64,000 bases of DNA, taken from Bog-473 sp963828505. Lineage in GTDB: Bacteria; Actinomycetota; Acidimicrobiia; Acidimicrobiales; RAAP-2. Made by a program: the position numbers and the translations under genes. The stretch is from the NCBI GenBank assembly GCA_963828505.1, contig CAWHFM010000015.1, forward strand, positions 78,036 through 142,035. Direction: 5' to 3'. How positions within the stretch are numbered: position 1 is the first letter of the stretch; the number at the start of each line of letters is the position of its first letter. Below are positions 53,397 through 61,492 of the stretch, piece after piece. The notes below the pieces were generated by a model. It had not been told where the DNA came from, did no database searches, and saw only the letters and a program-made list of their open reading frames with translations.

Positions 53397-53711
53397 CTAG
53401 ACACCTTCAGGATCGCACGCCCCCTCAGCGCGAGCCTTGTCGTAGAGGCGGTCGGACACGTCTGGGCTTGAAAGGTCGAGTTTCGCCAGCATCTCGACTG
53501 CGTCATCCACCTTCGCGCGCACCGTTTGGGGGTCCTCCCGGCCTTCGCTGAAATCAGAGAGAAGCAAATCGAACCTGCGCTTCAACGATGCGTATTCGGC
53601 TCCAGCCCAACGGTGTTTTTGTGCTTCCTTACTCGCCAGATACTGAGCTCTGGCGGCCCGATGGGCCCTGATACGGTACCGGCCAGCAAGGACGAGCAAA
53701 CCCGTGTCCAC
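53397..53711 (-). CDS. Small helical hypothetical protein
   Basis: 104 aa from GTG 53711 with ggtggag about 15 nt upstream. Highly charged helical sequence: YLASKEAQKHRWAGAEYASL, KRRFDLLLSDFSEGREDPQT, VRAKVDDAVEMLAKLDLSSP. The pattern recalls the cytoplasmic C-terminal helices of SLATT-domain proteins, but no membrane helices precede it, so I do not assign a family. An exact palindrome (53749-53761) lies 38 nt upstream of the start. Confidence 0.55.
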   Translation of the reverse strand: MDTGLLVLAGRYRIRAHRAARAQYLASKEAQKHRWAGAEYASLKRRFDLLLSDFSEGREDPQTVRAKVDDAVEMLAKLDLSSPDVSDRLYDKARAEGACDPEGV

Positions 53712-53748
53712 GTAGCCACTTCTCCACCTAGTTTCCTTTTGTTCGTTG

Positions 53749-53761
53749 TTTGTCGGACAAA
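53749..53761. promoter_or_regulatory. Palindrome tttgtc g gacaaa, candidate operator
   Basis: Perfect 6-bp arms with one central base upstream of the 53711 gene, in an AT-rich stretch between the two flanking regions. Confidence 0.35.
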
Positions 53762-54100
53762 TTAGTTCGGATCAAGCTGAGAACGCGTTGGCGAGCGCGT
53801 TACGTACGACGGATCTCGGGTGACTCGTTGTTACTGAACGGGAGCGCCGGAGCAGGAACCAGTCAACGCTGGCGCGAATTCCTCCGTATCAGCGGCGTGT
53901 CTGTGGCCGAGCCGTTTTGCGGCGACCTGACTGCGAACGGTGCAGCTTCCGTCCCGAATTCAAACAGGGATCTCGACTCTGCGGACGACGGCGGTCGACT
54001 TCATCGACTCCATTGCCCTCATTGTTGGGACAATAGTTCCGACAGAATTGACAGGTCGGTTCGGAGTTCCACAACACCCCGTCCTGAACAGGGTTTTCGG

Positions 54101-54142
54101 TGGGGCTAGCTGGAATCGAACCAGCGACCTCAGCATTATCAG
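54101..54142 (-). other. Displaced 3' half of tRNA-Ile(GAU): integration (att) site
   Basis: Reading the minus strand from 54142: anticodon loop CTGATAA (GAU), 3' anticodon stem TGCTG, variable loop AGGTC, T-arm GCTGG TTCGATT CCAGC, acceptor TAGCCCC and discriminator A at 54101. Upstream of the loop the sequence does not complete a D-arm or a 5' acceptor stem, so this is not a functional gene. A bare 42-nt tRNA 3' end is the signature of an attachment site left by tRNA-targeting integrases. The intact tRNA should lie at the other end of the element, outside this window. Confidence 0.75.
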
Positions 54143-54176
54143 GGAGATCGGCGAGAATCCCACTGATTCCCAGTGC

Positions 54177-54361
54177 GTCCCACTCGGTCCCATTTTCGCT
54201 GTTCACGGGTACAGCCGAATTGTGAGCGCGGGACGCAGCGGGACCAGACGGGACGGGCTGGGACCCAATTGTTGGGACAGAGTTGGGACAAAATGGCCGC
54301 CGGCACCACCGAATGCTGCGTTTCGTGCTGCGCCTAGTCCCAAAGTCGCCGGGCCTGTCCC
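54177..54361. repeat. Cluster of GGGAC direct and inverted pentamers
   Basis: Six GGGAC copies in 60 nt (54230, 54240, 54250, 54260, 54274, 54285) and four GTCCC copies around them (54177, 54187, 54337, 54357), immediately inside the tRNA remnant. This is consistent with integrase arm-type binding sites. Confidence 0.55.
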
Positions 54362-54502
54362 AACAGTTGCCGGCTGTCCTAACAGAGGCTTGCCGAGTGT
54401 CGCTGTGCGGCAATCTGGTCGCTGCTGAGTGCAATGAGGTCTGAGCTCGTACGATCGGGGCAGGGGACTCCGTGCAGACACCGGCCAACCCGAGATCCGC
54501 CA

Positions 54503-54578
54503 GGATGGTCAAGGGTCGGCTGAAGGCCGAGCGAGAAACGGAGCGAAGTGGAGTCTCGGAGCGGACCCTTGACCATCC
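54503..54578. repeat. 15-bp perfect inverted repeat, 76 bp overall
   Basis: ggatggtcaagggtc (54503-54517) is the exact reverse complement of gaccctTgaccatcc (54564-54578). The 46-nt interior contains further cggag repeats. Could be the ends of a tiny non-autonomous element, or a structured RNA. Confidence 0.65.
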
Positions 54579-54863
54579 GGGCACGCACCGCGATCACAAT
54601 GGATGGGGCTGGCCGGATCCCGGCCGGCTTGGTCGACGGATCGATCTCGGCAGTGTCCGCTTCCGACCTCGGCGCGGACGGGAGGTCAACCGACGAGGCG
54701 GTGGAAATGAGTCACAAATCTTCACGGTCACGCTGCCGGCGTTGTCGCTCGGTACCCTCAGGCTGTGACGCCGAGTTCGGGGTGCGAACGAATCAAGCCA
54801 CGTCCTGCGACTCCGTGTCCCGCCGCTTGGCGCCGACGATGGTGACCCTAAGCGACGATTCCG

Positions 54864-54869
54864 TACAAT
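54864..54869 (+). promoter_or_regulatory. Leaderless -10 element of nuclease fragment
   Basis: TACAAT 6 nt before GTG 54876. Confidence 0.5.
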
Positions 54870-54875
54870 CACACA

Positions 54876-55022
54876 GTGCCACTCTTCGAACTGACCAAAG
54901 GTTCACTCGAACGTGTCGATCCGACCACCTTTGCCGATGAAGCCGTCGTCGAACGCCGAGACCTCGAGGCCGCGATCAAGCACAACGTCTCCCTGCTCGG
55001 CGACGAGCTCCACTGGGCAACA
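54876..55022 (+). pseudogene. N-terminal fragment of a DUF91/PDDEXK-type nuclease-like protein
   Basis: From GTG 54876 the first 46 residues (MPLFELTKGSLERVDPTTFA, then DEAVVERRDLEAAIKHNVSL LGDELH) look like the start of a widespread PDDEXK/DUF91-like family that begins MPLxELxxxxLxPVxxTTFA. After about 55015 the similarity stops and the frame runs on as Ser/Pro/Arg-rich sequence to 55274. The nuclease core with its catalytic D-ExK is absent. Treated as a truncated remnant at the island edge; the family call is from memory of its pattern. Confidence 0.5.
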
Positions 55023-55264
55023 AGCAGCTCCGACGCGTCATCGAGTTCAGGCCCCCGGAGCCGGCCTATCCCGCTCCGGCCGCCATACCGGTCCCACGCC
55101 AGGCGGCCGTGGCCTCCGCTCGTCGCGGTACATCGAGTCCGTCGTGCTCAAGGTGCGGCACCGGCACCTCACAGTGCACGCTCGGTGGCTGCTCTATGCC
55201 ACCTGTACCCGCCGCATAGAGCGCCGAATTCAGATGCAGGTGTCCCGTACGAGCCATCAGTAAG

Positions 55265-56055
55265 ATGCCCTTGATGCCCTGGACACCGCAAAGTGTCAGC
55301 TCAGAGCTCGGGCGCCACTACGAACATGCGCCAATAAATGAAGCTGTGTTCGCTGTTGCATTCGAACACGACCGGAACTGAGTTTGAACACCCTTGAGGC
55401 GATTCGAGACACAGAGCAGGGCTCCTATCCGAATGTCATGCAGGCCCTTACTGTCGGAAACCAGATCTCCCTAGGACCCCTGCAAGTTTCGTCAGGCGTT
55501 ACCCAGCAGATCACAGGCTTTGCATGCCAGTCAGCCGACGGGCTCCAAGTTTTTCAGGCTCAAATGGAAGTGTTCACCTTTAGCAGGCTTCGTCCGTACG
55601 ACACTTGGGCAACCTTTTCCACGGAGGCTTTCCGCTTGCTCGACGTCTATTTGAGATTGGCACAACCTCGAGCAATTACCCGGCTCTCACTCCGCTATAT
55701 CAACCAGATTGACGTGCCCGTTGCGTCAGCGGAACATCTCGATCTGTCTCAATACTTGAAGACAAGACCTGAGATTTCGGATCAGCTCCCGCAGACCCTT
55801 GATGGATTCTTTTCGACGATCCAACTCCAACTTGAGGAGGCGGGGCCTCGACTTCAATTGACTCAGACAGCTATCAATCTCGATGGCGCACTCGGTTTGA
55901 TATTGGACATCGACGTCATATTTGAAGATTGTGTCGATTTGAGAAACTCTCAGTCGATGGAGTTCGTGAGCGAGCGGTTTAATCAGCTCCGAGACAATAA
56001 GAATGCAGTGTTTGAGGCCTGCATCACAGATACCTCAAGGGAGATATTCAAGTAG
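55265..56055 (+). pseudogene. TIGR04255-like protein gene with one frameshift
   Basis: Start ATG 55265 or 55274. The first frame gives LGRHYEHAPINEAVFAVAFE HDRN, the typical start of TIGR04255 proteins, then hits TGA at 55379. Shifting back one base at about 55378 reads N-LSLNTLEAIRDTEQGSYPNV and continues QMEVFTFSRLRPYDTWATFS, AITRLSLRYINQIDVPVASA, INLDGALGLILDIDVIFEDC, KNAVFEACITDTSREIF. Both parts fit one about 260-aa protein with one base missing. Function of the family is unknown. A shorter product from TTG 55384 is possible. The next gene starts immediately after the stop. Confidence 0.75.
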
Positions 56056-56587
56056 ATGGCGCAGACCTATCAAAGAGTAGATCGGCGTGCAACGCTGCCC
56101 GTTAGCGAGTTTCGGCAACTGACGGCGTTCAGCGATCCCGCACAGACGATTGTTGAACAGGCGGCAAGATTCGCTGGATATCTCGATCAGTCGATCTACT
56201 GGAAACACTACGCAGACAATTATCGCCTACTCACCGAAAAGATCGGCATGGAACTAGCGCTCATCGATTCCAGACTCAATGACTTCTCAAGCTACGCAAA
56301 GGGCTGGCTGGATGGTGAGGGGGAGGAAATCGCCGCACGGGCCATAAATCGCGCCGCGGCGATTGCGGAGCAACTACTCAACAGAGAAGTTCCACGGCCT
56401 CGTGCTTCCCCACCTCGGAGGTGGGGTGCAAATGGAATGGACCCACGAAGACGACCAGATCAGTGTCAACATTCGACCCAACAACATGATCTATGGACTT
56501 AGGGTCCGGGTCGACGGAGACGAGATCGTTGAGCGGGAATCAAGGACATGGGATCAGAAGAAATTCCTCCTCATTTTGGACAGGTGA
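56056..56587 (+). pseudogene. Uncharacterised helical/beta protein, partner of TIGR04255, frameshifted
   Basis: ATG 56056 directly follows the previous stop. Frame 1: VDRRATLPVSEFRQLTAFSD, FAGYLDQSIYWKHYADNYRL, LIDSRLNDFSSYAKGWLDGE and AINRAAAIAEQLLNREVP. Near the ccccacc run at about 56408-56414 the frame changes and continues HLGGGVQMEWTHEDDQISVN, IRPNNMIYGLRVRVDGDEIV to TGA at 56585. The joined product is about 175 aa. The GGGVQMEW-type segment recurs in hypothetical proteins I associate with TIGR04255 neighbours, but no function is known. Overlaps the third gene by 4 nt. Confidence 0.65.
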
Positions 56588-57071
56588 GCGCTCAATCTTC
56601 GGACGGCAATGCCATTGAGCGTGTCTACGAAACGATTGCGAATCACGAAGAGATGATCTTTCGCCAAGTTCATCCCAACTGGGTTGACCAAGGAATACCC
56701 AGTGCCCAAGCATTTGAGCCTCACGGTAGCGATATGAAAATGATGTCAGTTCGCGTGGATCTCTCACCACGGCCGCGGGGGCATTTATCACCCATACACA
56801 AGTCTACGAACTGAAGTCGGCGGGTACTTGGGGTTGCACAGTCGGAGAGATCTTCACGTGTCCATCGGCTGTTCCTCCGCAGATTCCGCCGTCGGGCGGT
56901 ACTGCGGTTCAGCTTCCGCAATCCATTCAGACTTGTAGCGATCCGCAAACACAGGATTCCGCGCACGCGTTTGTTGATTTCCGAGGTCTATCGAACAAAG
57001 CGTGTTCGCTTATAGCTCGGGTACTTCTTAGTCGAGCACTTGGTCATGGATGTCTCTACGTTTCCGTTTGA
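56584..57071 (+). pseudogene. Third uncharacterised gene of the TIGR04255 operon, frameshifted
   Basis: GTG 56584 overlaps the previous stop (GTGA). Frame 1: NAIERVYETIANHEEMIFRQ, VHPNWVDQGIPSAQAFEPHG, SDMKMMSVRVDLS. At about 56762-56765 one base is missing; the next frame reads TTAAGAFITHTQVYELKSAG, TWGCTVGEI, then SAHAFVDFRGLSNKACSLIA and RVLLSRALGHGCLYVSV to TGA 57069-57071. Together about 162 aa of a hypothetical family with RQVHP and SAGTWG signatures. Tight overlaps with its two neighbours show one operon. Confidence 0.65.
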
Positions 57072-57319
57072 GCGCCCGCGCTGGGGGTTGCCTACAGTCG
57101 CCCGGTCACGAGAGATCAGGTGGCTCGTTGCCGAGCTGCCCCGCGCGGCACTTCGTTCCTCGGGCCCTCTCAAGGCCCCTCCCTCTCGTCCCGCCTCCGG
57201 CGTGCCCCGTTTCTCGGGTGGCGCCCGGCGCCCCCGGTGCCGGTGCGTCCGGGCGTGCGCGGCGGTTCCGGTGTCGTCCTGCTGTGGGGCCCCTCTCCCC
57301 ATCAGTGTTAGCACCGCGC
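57072..57319. other. High-GC intergenic block, no gene seen
   Basis: About 250 nt, C-rich on the plus strand, standing out from the AT-richer DNA on both sides. Open frames here are Arg/Pro-rich and unsupported. No tRNA or rRNA similarity found by eye. Confidence 0.4.
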
Positions 57320-57685
57320 TCATGGCAGGCTTCGAACCTCGGTTGTACACCGATACCCAATATCCAGCTCCTTTGGCGCCGCGACCGCCCGCTTGTCGGC
57401 GACCACCGGGCAGTAGCGCTCCCGACGGCTCGCGATCGTGGCGGCACGTGATGGCCAGTGTCCATTGGACGCCTCCCGAGTCTCCGTCGGGTCGTACGGA
57501 CGGTCGTCGGCGTAGGGCTCGTTTAGGTCTTCGTCATCGAGTCCAGGAACCCATTCGTGCTGGGTCACCAATTTGCGGGCGTCGCCGTACGTCCGGCATC
57601 CGTAGACCAGTGCTCGGTCGTCGGCGATTGCTCGGGCGAGGTCTTCGGGCAACAGGACGAGGTTGTCGCTCGGAACGCCGTACAC
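57320..57685 (-). CDS. Hypothetical acidic protein, possibly N-terminally truncated
   Basis: 121 aa from GTG 57685. VYGVPSDNLVLLPEDLARAI, ADDRALVYGCRTYGDARKLV and WVPGLDDEDLNEPYADDRPY look like a genuine folded, acidic protein. The same frame is open back to a stop at 57758-57760 and still reads like coding sequence (SGIIVIDADAPSGQRTGFV) without a start codon, so the gene may have lost its 5' end or contain a frameshift. No family recognised; no operon partner. Confidence 0.5.
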   Translation of the reverse strand: MYGVPSDNLVLLPEDLARAIADDRALVYGCRTYGDARKLVTQHEWVPGLDDEDLNEPYADDRPYDPTETREASNGHWPSRAATIASRRERYCPVVADKRAVAAPKELDIGYRCTTEVRSLP

Positions 57686-58004
57686 GAAACCAGTCCGCTG
57701 TCCGGATGGCGCATCTGCGTCGATGACGATGATGCCGCTGATGCAGGTGAAGCCCGATCAGAGAAATGGCTCCAAGCGACAGGCCGGAGGCCAGTAGACG
57801 TGATGTGGCCGGCCGTTCGTGTGTATCTGAATGGACAGCGGCGAACTCCTCGACGGCTGAGCAGTAGCCCGCCAGGGTCAACCTTAGTGACGTTCAGCTT
57901 GGCATCTGTGTTGTCATCTTGGCACGAGACGGTTCAGACCCTTCCACTAATCTTCTACCCTCGCATGCGCTGATCTATTGACTTTACTGTACCGATAGAG
58001 GATC

Positions 58005-58823
58005 GTGGCTGGCAACATGTCTCTGATTGCTTCATCCTACGTTCCTTGGGCTGTAGCACTCGCTTGGCCTTTAGTGGTGCTCGTTGTTGTGGCGATAATT
58101 GTTTTGACGCCAGGTGGGAGGAATCTGGTTGGAAATCTTCGGAAAAACGTGGAACAGGTGAGCGCTTTTGGCATTTCTGTAGAACTGACCCAGGAGGGCG
58201 CCGAGGAGACGCGCAAGAGCTTCGAGGAGGCATTCGCACAGCTCAGATCAAACCTTCGAAGGGAGATCGACGCCTCAGCGCGGGCCACCGGAATACATCA
58301 GCGCTTCGAGGCCCTCGTCGAATCCCTTATAGACATCATTGGAAGAGACAAAGCAAATCGAAATAAGCTTAGGGCTACGATCTGGATTAAAGACCTTCTC
58401 TTCTCACAATCCTTGTACCAGCTCCTTGACTACTATCCGCTACAAGCGGGCCATGAACGTGGGCGCACAATGTCCCAACGTTTCGGAATCGTGGGCCTGA
58501 CTTGGCGACTTGGAAAAGATGATGTCCGGGGCTCAGTGGGTAGATCAAAAGAAGACTTGATCCGTGATTGGGCCATGACAGGAGAAGAGGCCTCAAGGCA
58601 AGGGCAGGGTCGCTGTTCGTTCGATGCGATCCCCCTTAAGGACGAAGGTGTGTTGCGTGGAATAGTCTACATGGACGCGGTAGAACAAGATGTCTTTGAG
58701 GAAAAGAAGGACCAACTTCTAATAGAGGTCATCAAGCAACGTCATCGCCTTTGCCAAAGCATCGAGTTAATCCGCTCACGAGTAGTAGATCGAGCGCCAA
58801 ATCTTCCATCGTTTGACTTCTGA
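58005..58823 (+). CDS. Membrane-anchored GAF-like domain protein
   Basis: 272 aa from GTG 58005 (ATG four codons later is an alternative). One N-terminal membrane helix (VPWAVALAWPLVVLVVVAII), a juxtamembrane GRNLVGNLRKNVEQVSAFGI SVELT segment, a coiled-coil-like helix (EETRKSFEEAFAQLRSNLRR), then a GAF-like fold: RNKLRATIWIKDLLFSQSLY, GIVGLTWRLGKDDVRGSV, CSFDAIPLKDEGVLRGIVYM DAV and a final helix QLLIEVIKQRHRLCQSIELI. No kinase or output domain, so it may be a sensor or effector. The next gene starts a few nt after its stop, implying a pair. Intact frame, unlike most of the island. Confidence 0.65.
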   Translation: MAGNMSLIASSYVPWAVALAWPLVVLVVVAIIVLTPGGRNLVGNLRKNVEQVSAFGISVELTQEGAEETRKSFEEAFAQLRSNLRREIDASARATGIHQRFEALVESLIDIIGRDKANRNKLRATIWIKDLLFSQSLYQLLDYYPLQAGHERGRTMSQRFGIVGLTWRLGKDDVRGSVGRSKEDLIRDWAMTGEEASRQGQGRCSFDAIPLKDEGVLRGIVYMDAVEQDVFEEKKDQLLIEVIKQRHRLCQSIELIRSRVVDRAPNLPSFDF

Positions 58824-58828
58824 ATATT

Positions 58829-59491
58829 GTGTGCTCTTATGAGGATTTAGCCGTTGAATATTATGACCCGAAGAGACACCCAACCTGCAGCAACTTCCGG
58901 GATGCGAGCCGGACCATCGTCATCGGATTCGTCAAGACTTGGCTACGGCTAGCTTCGTCAGCGCCAAGATGGCTCGACGTAGGAGCCGGCAAATCTGTGG
59001 CAGCAGAAGTGTTGCAAGATTTCCGCACCCCGAGTCATTTCTTGATCGCAACAGACGAATCCCTAGAAATGTTGAGGCATACACCTAAATCAGCGAAAGT
59101 GGGCCTCGTTTTGTCCAGTGCATATGCCTTACCTTTTGCGCCAGAATCCCTTGACGGAGCCATCATCTCGCTAGGTGACCCTTTCAACAAGATTGGCTTT
59201 TGGAGTGAACTCAATCAGGCGCTCGCCCCGGGATCCCCTGTCTGCTTCACGACGCCCAGCTTTGGCTGGTGTGAGACCTATAGGTTGCAGGAGGGATCAC
59301 CTATCGATATCGCTCGATTCTCGCTTGAGTCCGGCGACCTAGTCGATGTCGAATCTTACGTGTATCCCGTCGAGCATCAGATCGCTATCTTCAAAGACGC
59401 GGGGTTTGAGATCCTAGATGTGAAAACCGTTGAACCGAACGAATTCCTGGACCCTTGTCCTCAAAGCTTGTCGCGACGGAAAGCGTCATAA
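58829..59491 (+). CDS. SAM-dependent methyltransferase-like protein
   Basis: 220 aa, probably GTG start. YEDLAVEYYDPKRHPTCSNF RDAS precedes a class I methyltransferase core: APRWLDVGAGKSVAAEVL (motif I), LIATDESLEMLRHTPK (motif II), LSSAYALPFAPESLDGAIIS LGDPFNKIGF (motif IV region), then a C-terminal AIFKDAGFEILDVKTVEPNE. The conserved glycines are partly preserved (DVGAGKS). Substrate unknown. Directly behind the membrane GAF-like gene, so the two probably work together. Confidence 0.7.
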   Translation: MCSYEDLAVEYYDPKRHPTCSNFRDASRTIVIGFVKTWLRLASSAPRWLDVGAGKSVAAEVLQDFRTPSHFLIATDESLEMLRHTPKSAKVGLVLSSAYALPFAPESLDGAIISLGDPFNKIGFWSELNQALAPGSPVCFTTPSFGWCETYRLQEGSPIDIARFSLESGDLVDVESYVYPVEHQIAIFKDAGFEILDVKTVEPNEFLDPCPQSLSRRKAS

Positions 59492-59530
59492 CTGGTTATG
59501 AGTTGCGCCGCCCATAATCTTTCGGTACCT

Positions 59531-59729
59531 CCTTTGGCTCCGACCCGACGAGATATCGATCTTGAGCAGGGCTCGGTCAACATCGACAATTCCCCCTGGG
59601 CTGAAGAGTGGTGAGGGGATGGTCGGCGCCCCGAAGACAAAGGCCGGGATTCGAAAGGTGTACGTGCCCGCTCATGTCATGCCAGTGCTCCGGGCGCATC
59701 TCAAAACGCTTCAGTGGACCTTGGTCTGA
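59531..59729 (+). pseudogene. Tyrosine-recombinase (phage integrase) remnant
   Basis: One frame reads LAPTRRDIDLEQGSVNID, like the LLALRRRDIDLExGxVxV strand of integrase catalytic domains. After a frame change near 59610 it continues GAPKTKAGIRKVYVPAHVMP VLRAHL, the KT-AGxRxVxVP element that normally follows. The catalytic R-H-R-Y residues are missing. A broken piece of an island or phage integrase. Confidence 0.65.
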
Positions 59730-59765
59730 CGACAGCATTGGCGGATGTCGATCCGGACAGGTCGG

Positions 59766-59832
59766 TCAAGGGGCAGGGGAGGGCTCAGCGAGCACGCTGA
59801 GTGCAGCGTCCTGTCTGCGGCCTGCCCCTTGA
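59766..59832. repeat. Nested inverted repeats (cruciform-like)
   Basis: Outer arms tcaaggggcagg (59766-59777) and cctgccccttga (59821-59832) are perfect complements; inside, ctcagcg agca cgctgag (59784-59801) forms a second perfect hairpin. Lies between the integrase remnant and the 3' end of vsr. Confidence 0.65.
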
Positions 59833-59859
59833 GCGGCGGGAAGGTCCTCCGGATCATGA

Positions 59860-60377
59860 TCAGCTCGCCCATGTCCGCACGGCGTGGTTCGAGTGAATGT
59901 GCTCGCTCCTGGTCCGTTCCACATTCTGGGACGGAGCCAGCTGACAAATTAGAGACGAAACGGAACTCCTGCGCCGCACGCTCGATTCAACACGTGTGGC
60001 AGCCGAAGTGATTGGCTCGTGCTCCCAGACCCGAACGACACACCACCCCGCAGCCTGAACGCGGCATCCGTATCGCGTCTCGCGTTCGACATTGCTGGCC
60101 AACTTCTCCGACCACCACTCCCTATTGGCGACGGGCATGGTTCCGTGTTGAGGGCACTGGTGCCAAAAGCAGCCGTCGACGAAGACGGCGACGCGAGAGC
60201 CTCGAAACACGAGATCGGCTCGTCGCCGAAAACCCGGGAGCGGCGCAGTGTCGACTCGATACCGCAAGCCTCGGCGATGGAGCTCTCGACGAAGGTCGAG
60301 CTCTTGGGCGTGTCTCGTCGGCGGGTGTGCTTCATTCGCTTCGACACGGCGGGCGTTGACGCGACCGGTCTGGACAT
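59860..60377 (-). pseudogene. vsr: Very short patch repair (Vsr) endonuclease, frameshifted
   Basis: ATG 60377 gives STPAVSKRMKHTRRRDTP; one base is missing in the CCC run near 60317, and the next frame continues QELDLRRELHRRGLRYRVDT, then APLPGFRRRADLVFRGSRVA VFVDGCFWHQCPQHG and SNVERETRYGCRVQAAGWCV VRVWEHE. These are the Vsr hallmarks (R-RADLVF, VDGCFWH, R-W-HE). Vsr nicks at T:G mismatches caused by deamination of 5-methylcytosine and accompanies C5 methyltransferases. It starts 4 nt after the putative endonuclease stop, closing the cassette. Confidence 0.8.
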
Positions 60378-60381
60378 GTGC

Positions 60382-61227
60382 CTATTCGGGAGCTTCTGGT
60401 TCCGGCTCGGCCCAGTCCGGCGCTGCAGCGCCTACACCCTCAAGGTAGATGCGCACCCAGTCGTGAATCAGCTCGTCGAGCGAGGCCGTGGTTTCGATTG
60501 CGGTCGGCCACGCCGAGGCGGGTCGACACGCAAGTCGACACAGCGCAGAACCCCTCGAGCGCAGCGATCCTCCGCTGCTGAGCATCGTGTCCACTGGCGC
60601 GTAGAGCGCGACCCCTGCGCCGTCGAGTCGGCCAGGGTCCCGGGCGGTGCCGGGTGCTCCTCGTGGACCCGGGCACGTAGGTGGATGAGGGTCCGAGCGA
60701 ACGAGCTCTCGCCACTCGCCTTGTCGGTCGACCCAAGGACCGGCATCCAGTAGAGCGCGAAGACAAATGCGGAGGGCTGGAGCCGGCGTACCTGTCGTAG
60801 TTCGTCCTCGATCTCGTAGGTGCGCCCAGTCAGGTTCTTGTCGTAGTGGTCGCCCCTCTTGTCCCTGAAATTGAGACCTTTGAATGACAGGTCGATGCGC
60901 AATCCGCCCAGGCGATGCACGACGGCGACGTCGATGCGCTTCCGACTACCCTCACCGAGGACGACGGGTGGCTCGGCCGTCCCTCCCGCTGTCGGCAAGA
61001 CGACGAGATCAGGGGGTGCCCCGAGAGTGCCTAGGCCTTGGCGGACGATCGGTGCCGCCAGGTACGCGCAGGCATCGGCGAATCGATTGGACCAGTTCCG
61101 CTTGTCATCAACCGTGCCGTTCTCGGTGCACCACTCGTAGGTCTGGACGGAGTCGGCCTGATCGAGAGCCGAGACGAGGCGAGGATCCGGTGCAAGCGGA
61201 GGACCAACGCAGGACGTCGGACGTCAT
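60382..61227 (-). pseudogene. Putative type II restriction endonuclease (PD-(D/E)XK-like), frameshifted
   Basis: ATG 61227 (MTSDVLRWSS) overlaps the preceding stop by ATGA; after a frame change the main body reads ADSVQTYEWCTENGTVDDKR, NWSNRFADACAYLAAPIVRQ, RKRIDVAVVHRLGGLRIDLS, FKGLNFRDKRGDHYDKNLTG, RTYEIEDELRQVRRLQPSAF. A further shift near 60640 leads to ALYAPVDTMLSSGG and HDWVRIYLEGVGAAA to the stop at 60382. IDVAVV..LRIDLSFKGLNF is a plausible catalytic D-(S)xK centre. Position between a C5 methyltransferase and vsr supports a cognate restriction enzyme; no named family is claimed. Confidence 0.6.
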
Positions 61228-61484
61228 GCGACTTCATCCTCAAGATCGTGTTCCTCCAAGGCCATGTGTACGGCGTCGAGCAGACCGTCGGGAAAGCGTA
61301 GGGTCGACGGCTGGCACGAGACAAGAACCCAGACAGCGCGCGCTTTGAAGGGGCATCATGGGATATCGAAGGAACTGGTCGAGGTGTCGATAGGGACGGC
61401 GTTCGGGCCACATCCCGACGTCGACTTCGTAGGCGACACCTCGACTTCCGAAGGCAGCCTTCGGCCATGGACCTCCCGTTCCAT
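61224..61484 (-). pseudogene. Small uncharacterised ORF between methyltransferase and endonuclease
   Basis: Joining two frames gives KAAFGSRGVAYEVDVGMWPE, RRPYRHLDQFLRYPM and, after a shift, AVWVLVSCQPSTLRFPDGLL DAVHMALEEHDLEDEVA ending at TGA 61226, which overlaps the endonuclease ATG. About 80 residues, unknown. It could be a separate subunit or control protein, or a detached part of the endonuclease. Low certainty because of the frame changes. Confidence 0.35.
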
Positions 61485-61492
61485 CTGGCGCC

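Noticed and set aside
54177..54361. CRISPR-like repeat array
   Set aside because: Repeats are only 5 bp and irregularly spaced; there are no cas genes in the window. Integrase arm sites fit better.
53889..54584. Long minus-strand frame containing VAGSIPASPT
   Set aside because: That peptide is the well-known translation of a tRNA 3' end; here it comes from the tRNA-Ile remnant, so not a protein.
57040..57726. 228-codon plus-strand open frame
   Set aside because: Arg/Pro/Ser-rich without family features, overlapping a more protein-like minus-strand ORF and the end of the third TIGR04255-operon gene.
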